DNA of 64,000 nucleotides, from NCBI GenBank assembly GCA_020634035.1, contig JACKCM010000001.1, positions 186,001 to 250,000 of the forward strand, written 5' to 3'. Position numbers and translations under genes: made by a program. This stretch comes from Candidatus Obscuribacterales bacterium (lineage in GTDB: Bacteria; Cyanobacteriota; Vampirovibrionia; Obscuribacterales; Obscuribacteraceae). This document shows, in pieces, positions 17,994 through 25,541 of the stretch. Positions within the stretch are counted from its first letter, which is position 1, and every line of letters starts with the position of its first letter. The notes beneath the pieces are model-generated. The model was not told the DNA's origin. It saw only the letters and a list, made by a program, of their open reading frames with translations, and did not search any database.

Positions 17994-18533
17994 TCAATTC
18001 CGCCAGCGACCACCGTTGTTCCAGCGCTGTCCGCCGCCGTTCCAGACACAGTTGCGTCCGTTGCGGTCGGTGTAGATGTAGGCGCCCTGGTAAGGATCCC
18101 AGTAGGCAACCTTGGTCACCAGGACCTCCTCGTTCACCCACTGGTAACGACCGGTGCGGCAGGGATAGCCATTGCGGTCGTAGACGATGATCTCACGCTG
18201 AACCTGCACCACTTCCACGACCTGAATCTGGATGGTCTGGATCTGTTGCTGTTGCTGGCAGCAGCGATTGCGGGGCTGTTGGTAGACCGGACCACGATTG
18301 TGCCGATGTCCGTTCTGGATGTGCACACCGATGTTGGGTCCGCCACGCCGACCGTTGTTGATGTAGACACCGAAGCTGGAGCCGTAGCTGCCTTCCTCGA
18401 TGTGGATGCCGAAACCATTGCCACCGACAGTGACCGACGAATGGGAGTACGAGAACCCCTGAGCATTCGCGGAGCCGGAGGCGAAGAGAATCAGCCCGAA
18501 TACGAAAGCGAAGATTGTTCCTACCTTTCTCAT
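17994..18533 (-). CDS. secreted low-complexity protein, unknown function
   Basis: 179 residues with a clear signal peptide (MRKVGTIFAFVFGLILFASG, cleavage likely after SANA). The mature part has three imperfect repeats of the type GFGIHIEEGSYGSSFGVYI/NIGVHIQNG, a CCQQQQQ run, and a Tyr/Trp/Asn-rich C-terminus (YWDPYQGAYIYTDRNG). It is probably a small extracellular or envelope protein. GGAGATAAAGC precedes the ATG. A good terminator follows. Confidence 0.7.
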   Translation of the reverse strand: MRKVGTIFAFVFGLILFASGSANAQGFSYSHSSVTVGGNGFGIHIEEGSYGSSFGVYINNGRRGGPNIGVHIQNGHRHNRGPVYQQPRNRCCQQQQQIQTIQIQVVEVVQVQREIIVYDRNGYPCRTGRYQWVNEEVLVTKVAYWDPYQGAYIYTDRNGRNCVWNGGGQRWNNGGRWRN

Positions 18534-19023
18534 GCTTTATCTCCAGGATGTGACCAACCGAAACCGAGAACAGGAGAGTTCCTATCCCAGCTCCGACCGG
18601 TCGGTTTGAAATACTTCCGCTTGAGCCGGACTTACTACCTTTCGGTCCAGACAAGCGAAAAGAAAAATCTCCATCGAACTCTCCGCCTGAGCACCATGCA
18701 AGAGGTACCCGGGCTTGTTATCCATTACTGGCGTTTACTGGAGAGATTCGATAGAGACGACTTCGTAGAAAAGAATTGACAAGAGATATCATGAGCCTAG
18801 CAAGAGTCCTGAAGATATAGCAATATCAAAAGCTAATAGGTTTTGCGGCTTTCACGTATTAAGGCGACACAGAATCGAGACCGATGTTTTACAGCTAGCG
18901 CTAGCCGGTAAGATCTTAAGTCGCCATTAATAAACCCTTTCTGAAACTCTATATGGCAGGCCCTGCGTGCTACCTTTAACGAAGCCATAGACCCTGGTTA
19001 AGAAAGTCAGTTTTTATAAAGTC
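18534..19023. other. intergenic region between two divergent units
   Basis: About 490 bp between the start of the minus-strand secreted protein and deoB. A perfect palindrome CTAGCGCTAG (about 18895-18904) is visible. I see no gene and no confident promoter. Confidence 0.4.
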
Positions 19024-20295
19024 ATGAGTGAAACAAAAAAAGATAGCAAAAGACGCGCCATCGTCATCGTCATCGATGGCTGTGGAGTAGGAGCCTCACC
19101 CGATGCCCACGAATTCGGCGACTCCAATACTTGCAACACCCTGGGCAACGTCGCCAGAGAGTCAGGCAAACTGATAGTGCCAACCATGGCCGCCATGGGT
19201 CTTGGTCATCTCAGCCCGATTCCAGGGGTCGACTCTCACCTCAGAACGCGCGGACTCTACGGCAAGCTCGAAGAAGCTTCCTGTGGCAAAGATACCCAGA
19301 CCGGCCACTGGGAGATGATGGGTGTGATCAACAACCAGCCTTTTCCAATGTATCCCAATGGCTTTCCCGATGAAATCATCAACGAATTCATCAAACAGAC
19401 CGGTGTCCCCGGCATTCTCTGCAATAAACCCGCCTCAGGCACCCAGATCCTAGAAGAGTTGGGCGAGGAGCACCAGAAAACAGGCAAGCCTATTGTCTAC
19501 ACTTCCGGTGACAGCGTGTTTCAGATTGCCTGCCATGTAGATACCATCGACTTGAAGAGGCAGTACGAAATCTGTGAAATAGCCAGAAAAATCCTGGACG
19601 GTCCCCACCGGGTCGGACGGGTTATCGCCAGACCTTTCAACGGGCCTCCGGGCAACTATCAACGTCTCAGCGGTGATCGCCGAGATTACGCCGTGCCACC
19701 ACCGGAGAAAACCTTGCTGGATAGAATGACCGAAAGTCAGCAAGCCGTTTTTGGAGTAGGAAAGATCGAGGACATCTTCGTTGGTCATGGTATCTCCCAC
19801 GCAGTGCATACCGGCTCTAACAAACAAGGACTCGAAATCACCCTCTCGGCGGTGAATGGCGACTACCCTCTCAAAGATCACAGAATTTCCGGTGAAGCAC
19901 CCGACGATGCGCGCCTTATATTCACCAACCTGGTGGATACCGATTCTCTTTACGGCCATCGCCGCAACGTAGACGGTTATGCCGGAGCCCTAAACGAGAT
20001 AGATCTATGGCTCAAGAAGATAGTCGATTCGCTTCATCAGGATGATCTGCTGCTGATTACCTCGGACCACGGCAACGACCCCACTGCCCCGGGAACAGAT
20101 CACACCAGAGAGTATGTGCCGCTTCTCGCTTACTCTCCGTCTATGAAAGACAATGGCAAAGACATTGGTGTCAGAAAAGGCTTCTGCGATGTAGCCGCCT
20201 CCATTGCCGACTGGCTCGCCGTAGACTACCGCGGTCCGGGCAGCTCATTCATCAAAGAGACAGAATCAGAATCTAGAGCTACTGCAAGTATCTGA
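19024..20295 (+). CDS. deoB: phosphopentomutase
   Basis: 423 residues, slightly longer than the usual 390-410. Interconverts ribose or deoxyribose 1-phosphate and 5-phosphate in nucleoside salvage, in the cytoplasm. The alkaline-phosphatase-superfamily fold is evident: metal-binding VIVIDGCGVGASPDA at the N-terminus, phospho-acceptor Thr in CGKDTQTGHWEMMG (about residue 97), and the second metal site in TSDHGNDPTAPGTDHTREYVP near the C-terminus. First gene of a three-gene operon with two PNP-like genes, 12 bp upstream of the next. The ribosome binding site is weak, so initiation may be inefficient. Confidence 0.95.
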   Translation: MSETKKDSKRRAIVIVIDGCGVGASPDAHEFGDSNTCNTLGNVARESGKLIVPTMAAMGLGHLSPIPGVDSHLRTRGLYGKLEEASCGKDTQTGHWEMMGVINNQPFPMYPNGFPDEIINEFIKQTGVPGILCNKPASGTQILEELGEEHQKTGKPIVYTSGDSVFQIACHVDTIDLKRQYEICEIARKILDGPHRVGRVIARPFNGPPGNYQRLSGDRRDYAVPPPEKTLLDRMTESQQAVFGVGKIEDIFVGHGISHAVHTGSNKQGLEITLSAVNGDYPLKDHRISGEAPDDARLIFTNLVDTDSLYGHRRNVDGYAGALNEIDLWLKKIVDSLHQDDLLLITSDHGNDPTAPGTDHTREYVPLLAYSPSMKDNGKDIGVRKGFCDVAASIADWLAVDYRGPGSSFIKETESESRATASI

Positions 20296-20307
20296 AAGGA
20301 CGAATCG

Positions 20308-20856
20308 ATGGCAAAAGAAAATTCTATGGAACCCTTCGTGGTAGATTTCAGCGGCAAGGTGCTGGACTGCCACCAGGCAGATAGCCTGGACGAAGAGCTG
20401 ATCGAAGAAATTCGAGACAGGGCTAAAAAAGGTTGTGAGCTTTTCGTTTTCATAGATACCGGATACTCAGCCAATTTAGATAAGCCATTTTTAGCATCGG
20501 ACCATCTAAACCTGACGGGAAACAACCCGCTGGTCGGTCCGAATAACGAGATCGGCGCGCGCTTTCCGGTGATCAATGATGCCTATGCCTTCGCCGATGG
20601 TCTGCTTGCAGCAGGAGCAGGAAAGCTGACCAACTGCGACAGCCTGGCGAAACTCGATACAAGAGTGGGAGCAGGATTGAAACCGGGAGTGGTACCATCC
20701 GATGAAGAGATAGCCCTGATTAACTCTCTGGGAGCCGACTTCTACTGCTACAATCTTGTCCCTGCCACTCTGGTGGCAGCCCATGCAGGCAAAAAAGTCT
20801 GTGCCCTGATCATGCCGCCAAAAATGAGACCGATACAGAGATTCGACTCGATCTAG
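20308..20856 (+). CDS. PNP-like half protein carrying the substrate-loop motif
   Basis: 182 residues. It contains the signature loop of purine nucleoside phosphorylases, SDHLNLTGNNPLVGPN, followed by ARFPVINDAYA. Its C-terminus (NSLGADFYCYNLVPATLVAAHAGKKVCAL) aligns with the PNP LGADAVGMSTVPEV region. It lacks the N-terminal GSG phosphate loop, the RFHxYEG loop and the GPSxET glutamate, so it cannot be a complete enzyme. Transcribed between deoB and the second PNP-like gene, 12 bp after the first and 11 bp before the second, with AAAGGA in front. Likely a partner subunit or regulator of the next gene product; a relic is less likely in such a tight operon. Confidence 0.75.
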   Translation: MAKENSMEPFVVDFSGKVLDCHQADSLDEELIEEIRDRAKKGCELFVFIDTGYSANLDKPFLASDHLNLTGNNPLVGPNNEIGARFPVINDAYAFADGLLAAGAGKLTNCDSLAKLDTRVGAGLKPGVVPSDEEIALINSLGADFYCYNLVPATLVAAHAGKKVCALIMPPKMRPIQRFDSI

Positions 20857-20867
20857 GAGAAGAGGAA

Positions 20868-21704
20868 TTGAAATTGCAAGGCTTGAAAGACAGTGTCATA
20901 GAGAACGCCATCGAGGTAATCTCGGCTGAAGTATCCCGCCCCCTGGTGGCTATCGTACTGGGCTCCGGTGTAACCGCCTGCAACAATCTCTACGAAGAAA
21001 AATCGTTCGATTACGAAAAACTTTTCGGCATCGCGCCCACCGTCCACGGTCACACAGGCTCATTGACGATAGGCAAATTGCAGAATATGGAAACAGCTCC
21101 TACCGTAGCGGTTTTCCGAGGCAGATTTCATCTTTATGAAGGCCACGGCTGGCTGACAGTCACCCTTCTGGCACGGCTGGTTGCCGGTTGGAAGATACCG
21201 AATTTTGTAATCACTAATGCGGCCGGTGGTCTTAATCGCGAGTATTCGGTGGGAGACCTGATGGTAATTGAATCCTATCGCGATCATCTCAATCCGGAGT
21301 TTCAAGAGACCGGTCTTTTGCCTGCTCTGAAAAACAAACCGGTAGCATCAACCAATGATTTAACCAGAAAAATAATTGAGGTCGGCCAGAGCCTTGCCAG
21401 GGACGACAAAGATTTCAGACCACTGAGAACCGGATGTTACGCCGCTCTTCTAGGACCAAGCTACGAAACCCACGCCGAAATCGAGATGCTGAGACGATTG
21501 AAAGCGGACGCAGTAGGAATGTCTACCGCCCCGGAGCTGGAAACAGTCAAAAACACCGATACCACCGCAGCCGGTATATCGGTGATTACAAATGTCTGGA
21601 ATGAAAATGTCGAGATGGGTGGTCACGAAGAGGTGCTTCAAGAATCGAAAGCGGCATCGCTCAGATTGGACAAGCTGCTGATGAGAGTGATCCAAAAACT
21701 CTGA
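20868..21704 (+). CDS. purine nucleoside phosphorylase lacking the NLTGxNPLxGPN loop
   Basis: 278 residues. Phosphate-binding residues of trimeric PNPs are present (GSGVT near residue 33, FRGRFHLYEGHG about 84-95). So are the purine-site Glu in GPSYET, VGMSTAPE, the Asn in ITNVW, and the His in GGHEEVL. ITNAAGGLN is also conserved. In place of the usual DHxNLTGxNPLxGPNDxRFGxRFP stretch it has RDHLNPEFQETGLLPALKNK, so the substrate loop is missing. That loop is found in the protein encoded just upstream. It starts with TTG, GGAGA lying 7 bp before it. Probably cleaves purine nucleosides with phosphate, feeding deoB. Confidence 0.85.
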   Translation: MKLQGLKDSVIENAIEVISAEVSRPLVAIVLGSGVTACNNLYEEKSFDYEKLFGIAPTVHGHTGSLTIGKLQNMETAPTVAVFRGRFHLYEGHGWLTVTLLARLVAGWKIPNFVITNAAGGLNREYSVGDLMVIESYRDHLNPEFQETGLLPALKNKPVASTNDLTRKIIEVGQSLARDDKDFRPLRTGCYAALLGPSYETHAEIEMLRRLKADAVGMSTAPELETVKNTDTTAAGISVITNVWNENVEMGGHEEVLQESKAASLRLDKLLMRVIQKL

Positions 21705-22199
21705 ATAAAGCGTGCAAAAACTCCTGGCAAAAATTACTCTGTGCTAAGGGAAAACAGCTCCAGATCCTCACTTAACAAAGCCGATCTGTCTATCTCTTGC
21801 CTTGCCAAGGTTTCAACGCCTGACTTAACACGCCCTCTTGACTTCGCGTGAACTCGCGCTAAACCTTCATAATATCTTCAACTCACAAACTGTATTATTG
21901 CTTGTTCCCAGCCTCCTCATGACATTAGTTTCAAGGCGTATTTCCTTGTTTCATCTTTTGCTCGGGAAAAGTAGCTTTTAGACACTTCTAGCCCACGATT
22001 GCATCAATGCCCTTCTTCTTCTTCGCTGGAGAGGATGTTGCACTGACTGCCGCGTGCCGCTATCGAGCAGAACGGAATTCGCAAGGAGATGCTTACCCTA
22101 AACAAGGTCGTGTCCTTCCGCCCTGAACTCTCTGCCAGACGTGACAGAAGGCGGTGGGACATAAACATCAATCTTTGGATATAACAACGAGGAGTTCAT
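21705..22199. other. intergenic region after the nucleoside operon
   Basis: About 495 bp. No gene, no convincing terminator and no palindrome copy are visible; it presumably contains the promoter of the next gene. Confidence 0.4.
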
Positions 22200-22802
22200 A
22201 TGATCGACTGCCAGATAGTGATCGGATCGGCAAACAGGAAGCGAGCCGCCGACAACTTCATGGATCAAACCACGCGTTTCGCCTGTGTTTCGAACTTAAC
22301 TTCAGCCTACCTCTCTTTCAAGCTCGACGAACCGTCCGAATTCAAGGTGGTTGTCGATGACATCGACATTCACCGCGAGAACCTGCCCAAGGGTTTTCAC
22401 GAACGGTCCCTCGCCCAGATCCTCGGATCCGGCAAGGTCGAGCCCACCACTGAGCGCGGAATCTGGACCCGTCCCCGTCACAGCCTCACCGACCGCTTGC
22501 AGACCCCTGTGAAAGCCGACTACCCTCGGCTCTTCAAGGTCGTCTTCCGGCGCGCCGACGGCTCTGACCAGGTGGTTGCGACTTTCGAGTTCGCCCTCCT
22601 GGACGACCAGTCCTTCGCTCAGCAATTCGAGCGCTACGAGAGTTCTCATCGCCCGCGCCAGCCGCACATCGCGACCAGCACCGGCGATTGTGAAACCTGC
22701 TGCAAGAACTGCGGCGGATATCTTCCCAAGGATCGCGCCACCTGCAGAAACTGCGGTGAGCCCCGGGAGAAGACTTTCCGTTCGCGTCGTTCTCTCCTGT
22801 AG
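22200..22802 (+). CDS. hypothetical protein with C-terminal zinc ribbon
   Basis: 200 residues. The first 150 form a mixed alpha/beta sequence without a recognised domain. The C-terminus has a treble pair of cysteines, CKNCGGYLPKDRATCRNCG, which is a typical short zinc ribbon. GAGGAGTTCAT precedes the ATG. The rather high GC and good ribosome binding site suggest good expression. A single gene with its own terminator. Function unknown. Confidence 0.7.
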   Translation: MIDCQIVIGSANRKRAADNFMDQTTRFACVSNLTSAYLSFKLDEPSEFKVVVDDIDIHRENLPKGFHERSLAQILGSGKVEPTTERGIWTRPRHSLTDRLQTPVKADYPRLFKVVFRRADGSDQVVATFEFALLDDQSFAQQFERYESSHRPRQPHIATSTGDCETCCKNCGGYLPKDRATCRNCGEPREKTFRSRRSLL

Positions 22803-22871
22803 CCGGGATTCTCGAAGGACAAAAACAGCTCGATAGGCTGTAGAAGTTTGAATACCTTGGGGTAATCCTGG

Positions 22872-22914
22872 GCTGGTGACATTGGCCGATTGGCCTTTGT
22901 CACCAGCTTTTTTC
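22872..22914 (+). terminator. intrinsic terminator of the zinc-ribbon gene
   Basis: GCTGGTGAC/GTCACCAGC arms with an inner TTGGCC/GGCC stem, then TTTTTTCTC. Confidence 0.85.
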
Positions 22915-22926
22915 TCTGCTCATTAT

Positions 22927-22941
22927 ACGATATCTTATAGT
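22927..22941 (+). repeat. terminator-associated palindrome, copy 6
   Basis: ACGAT-ATCTT-ATAGT, located exactly between two converging terminators. Confidence 0.6.
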
Positions 22942-22947
22942 ATTCTC

Positions 22948-23015
22948 AGGCCAAAGAAAGAAGAAACAAGACAGGAAAAGACCGAAGAGAAACTCCGAAC
23001 CAGACCTGTCTTGTT
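22948..23015 (-). terminator. intrinsic terminator of the 23 kb minus-strand gene
   Basis: AACAAGACAGG/CCTGTCTTGTT arms (22965-22975 and 23005-23015) followed on the minus strand by TCTTCTTTC. Confidence 0.8.
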
Positions 23016-23039
23016 CCAAAAACCACTTACCGCTCAGGC

Positions 23040-23582
23040 TTAACCCCGGTTGACCCAGGATTCTGCCAGTTTGCGGCTGTGGATAGCGACCACCTCGTCG
23101 AATCGCGGCGGTGGTGGACGAAGCCTCGAAGACATCTCCGTCAGCAGCTTCTTGCCGGCATCGTAAGCCTCCACTTCGTTGATGAAGTTGAGCTGGAGAG
23201 CCAGAGAAGCGGCAGCCGAGCTGCTGGGACGGTTATCCGAAGCAGGCACCGAAATCATCGAGCCCATCGCCGAAAGTGCATTCCCGAGTCTGTCGAGGCT
23301 CTGCTTGAAGCGCAGCCTGGCATTCTCGTGCATGACCACAAGCTCTACCTGCGCTTCGTCGGCATCGGCAAGATCTGCCGGCAAACGAACCTGCGGATAG
23401 TTCTCGTATTGGTCGAAACGGGCGAGAGCTTCTTGAATCAGTTCGGCAACCCTTGTCATTCGCTGTTCCATGACCGAGACTCCTTCGCCACCAGACTTGG
23501 ATTGGTGACGTGTGACGATCTCGACATAGGCATTGAACAGACTGAGGGTAGAACTGGGGGTAGATCCTCTTAGTTTTGCCAT
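23040..23582 (-). CDS. hypothetical helical protein, unknown function
   Basis: 180 residues, predicted mainly helical, with no signal peptide or membrane segment. The central part (RMTRVAELIQEALARFDQYE and HENARLRFKQSLDRLGNALS) looks like helical bundle or coiled coil. GGAGGCTAA precedes the ATG at 23582. A single-gene unit with its own terminator. No family recognised. Confidence 0.65.
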   Translation of the reverse strand: MAKLRGSTPSSTLSLFNAYVEIVTRHQSKSGGEGVSVMEQRMTRVAELIQEALARFDQYENYPQVRLPADLADADEAQVELVVMHENARLRFKQSLDRLGNALSAMGSMISVPASDNRPSSSAAASLALQLNFINEVEAYDAGKKLLTEMSSRLRPPPPRFDEVVAIHSRKLAESWVNRG

Positions 23583-23954
23583 TTAGCCTCCATGCTTTGA
23601 GTGTGATGGCTCCACGAACAGTGCAATCAGCCAGGAAGCCAGACAAAGAGAGACTCGTTTCATTCTCGCGCGATGCGTAACCGCCGAGTTTCTCCTGATA
23701 CTGGATAAATGTGCTGAATAAAACTGTCGAGTAACCGAAAAATCCTTTTAGTCAAACATAAACAAGATGACTAACCCTCTTAAACTAAGCAGTCCGGAAA
23801 CAAGGGATAGGTGTAAACAAATAAAAATTCACGAGCATGGACACTCTGAAGCTTAAATATCCGGGCAGACCTGGCCAAACAGGATAGGAATTGAGACGGT
23901 CAGGGTAGATTGAAAGCCTGATGAAAGATTACCTCCCTATATAGGACCTAGTTC
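23583..23954. other. intergenic region between divergent genes
   Basis: About 370 bp, AT-rich in the middle. It must hold promoters in both directions. No gene or clear promoter is seen. Confidence 0.4.
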
Positions 23955-25160
23955 ATGAAGGCGACCCAGAGGAAACAAGAGACATCCCGGCCACAGCTCA
24001 CTAGCTGGGAGCGAAAAGTCGACCAGGAGCTAGCCGAGATATCGGCAGCGATAGACTTTCTCTATCTCCTTCAACCCGATAACCTCAAAGAAATTGAGAC
24101 AAGCTTTCTCCTTGACCGCTCCACAGAAGAACCGACATTCAGTTATGGAAGACCTCCTGCTTATCTGAAGAAACTCCGGGAACGCCTGATGGCTCTACCG
24201 CTATCAAAGGTGAACGATCCGATTCTGAAAGAACTCTTTCAGACAGAAAGAGCCACCATTGTCACAACCATCTCTATGCTTTCCAAAAGAGGCTCTCCAA
24301 AATTCCTGCAAGACAGCATCAAGCTTTATGGAAGCCCGGACGAAAATCTGACCAGAACCGCATTTACGATTCTGGAAGCCTTTCCAGGCAAATCCAAAGG
24401 TCCGCTAAAAAACGATTATCTGGAAGCGCAAGAGTTTGCCGACTGCGCAAGCAAAGAAATTAATCTCTACAGAAAGCGACATCCTTTCATAGAGAGCGCC
24501 GTCCAGGTGGATGAGCAACTCTCCAGTATTCTTGTCAGTGGAGGCAACTTGAGCATAGGAAGTAGTGCAAGAGTGCCCCGCTGTCGCACAGAAGCCACCA
24601 TTGCCCATGAAGTCGGCGTCCACCTTGTCACCTTCTGGAACGGCAGCCAGCAGCCTCTCAGCATTCTCTCCGGCGGTCTATCGAGCTATGAAGAGCTTCA
24701 AGAAGGTCTAGCTGTCTTTAGCGAATATCTAGCGGGTGGACTGACCCGTAACCGACTGCGCACCCTGGCTGCCCGGGTGGTAGCCGTGCAGCGCATGCTG
24801 GAAGGTAGATCCTTCGTAGCAGTATTTCAAGAGTTGACCGAAGAATTCGGACTTGGAGAACGAATCGCATTCGACAACACCGTAAGAGTTTTTCGCGGTG
24901 GTGGCATGACCAGACCGGCAGTCTATCTGCGGGGCTTGATCTGGATTCTAGAATATGTAAAAGCCGGAGGCGACCTCGAAATTCTTCTCACCGGCAAGCT
25001 CGGCATCGAGCATATACCGGTGGTTCAGGAGCTGATGAAAAGAGGACTTGTGACCAAACCGGTGGTCTATCCTCGATTGCTTCGCAACGCAGCGGCAAGG
25101 GCGAGACTGACTAGAGCCAGAGAAGGAATGAACGTCATCGACCTGGTTGCGGATCTTTAG
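23955..25160 (+). CDS. QEGLA-motif metallopeptidase-like protein (DUF1704 family)
   Basis: 401 residues. Matches the family once described as flavohaemoglobin expression modulating QEGLA-motif proteins: TIAHEVGVHLVTFWNG (His-Glu-x-x-x-His type zinc site, about residues 216-231) and, about 25 residues later, YEELQEGLAVFSEYL with the third ligand Glu. Related eukaryotic proteins are tubulin tyrosine carboxypeptidases, so a carboxypeptidase role is possible; no bacterial substrate is known to me. Single gene, plus strand, cytoplasmic. Confidence 0.8.
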   Translation: MKATQRKQETSRPQLTSWERKVDQELAEISAAIDFLYLLQPDNLKEIETSFLLDRSTEEPTFSYGRPPAYLKKLRERLMALPLSKVNDPILKELFQTERATIVTTISMLSKRGSPKFLQDSIKLYGSPDENLTRTAFTILEAFPGKSKGPLKNDYLEAQEFADCASKEINLYRKRHPFIESAVQVDEQLSSILVSGGNLSIGSSARVPRCRTEATIAHEVGVHLVTFWNGSQQPLSILSGGLSSYEELQEGLAVFSEYLAGGLTRNRLRTLAARVVAVQRMLEGRSFVAVFQELTEEFGLGERIAFDNTVRVFRGGGMTRPAVYLRGLIWILEYVKAGGDLEILLTGKLGIEHIPVVQELMKRGLVTKPVVYPRLLRNAAARARLTRAREGMNVIDLVADL

Positions 25161-25205
25161 CTCTCCTGTCTACTCAACCTATTGACCTGCTAACCTGCTA
25201 ACCTA

Positions 25206-25256
25206 AAAAGCTGGCAGCCGTCCTCACCTCCATTCAAGGACGATTCAGGCTTTTTC
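25206..25256 (+). terminator. probable terminator of the QEGLA gene
   Basis: AAAAGC/GCTTTT outer and CGTCCT/AGGACG inner arms with an internal loop, followed by TTTTTCTATC. Confidence 0.55.
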
Positions 25257-25287
25257 TATCACTACTCAAACGTACAAAATTCGTGGG

Positions 25288-25397
25288 ATGCATATTTCCA
25301 ATGCTTAAATATGCGAGATTTGCATAGAAACTGAGCCTTTCTCTGTTTTATGCAGTATTTGCAATGAAATTCGAAAATTCGTTGCAAATACTGCATA
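25288..25397. repeat. cluster of inverted repeats built on TTTGCAT/ATATGC words
   Basis: GCATATTT/AAATATGC (25290-25297 and 25307-25314) is followed by ATTTGCATA, then by a perfect 16-bp inverted repeat TATGCAGTATTTGCAA (25349-25364) with TTGCAAATACTGCATA (25382-25397) around a 17-nt loop. There is no T-run, so it is not a standard terminator. It lies between convergent genes, just before palindrome copy 7. Confidence 0.7.
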
Positions 25398-25444
25398 TGT
25401 GGCGGCGGCAAGGGTATTTTTTGGCAAACTCAACTGAATATTTT

Positions 25445-25459
25445 ACTTCTCTCTATAGT
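25445..25459 (+). repeat. terminator-associated palindrome, copy 7
   Basis: ACTTC-TCTCT-ATAGT; the left half is degenerate. It borders the minus-strand terminator at 25470-25518. Confidence 0.6.
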
Positions 25460-25469
25460 AGTACCAGAA

Positions 25470-25518
25470 AAAGAAAGAAACGGGGCGGAAGAGATCTAAA
25501 TAGATCGCTCCCGCCCCG
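25470..25518 (-). terminator. intrinsic terminator of the sedolisin gene
   Basis: CGGGGCGG/CCGCCCCG arms plus an inner AGATCT-type stem; the minus strand continues with TTTCTTTCTTTTT. Confidence 0.85.
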
Positions 25519-25541
25519 AAAAAACATCACCAGGACAATAC

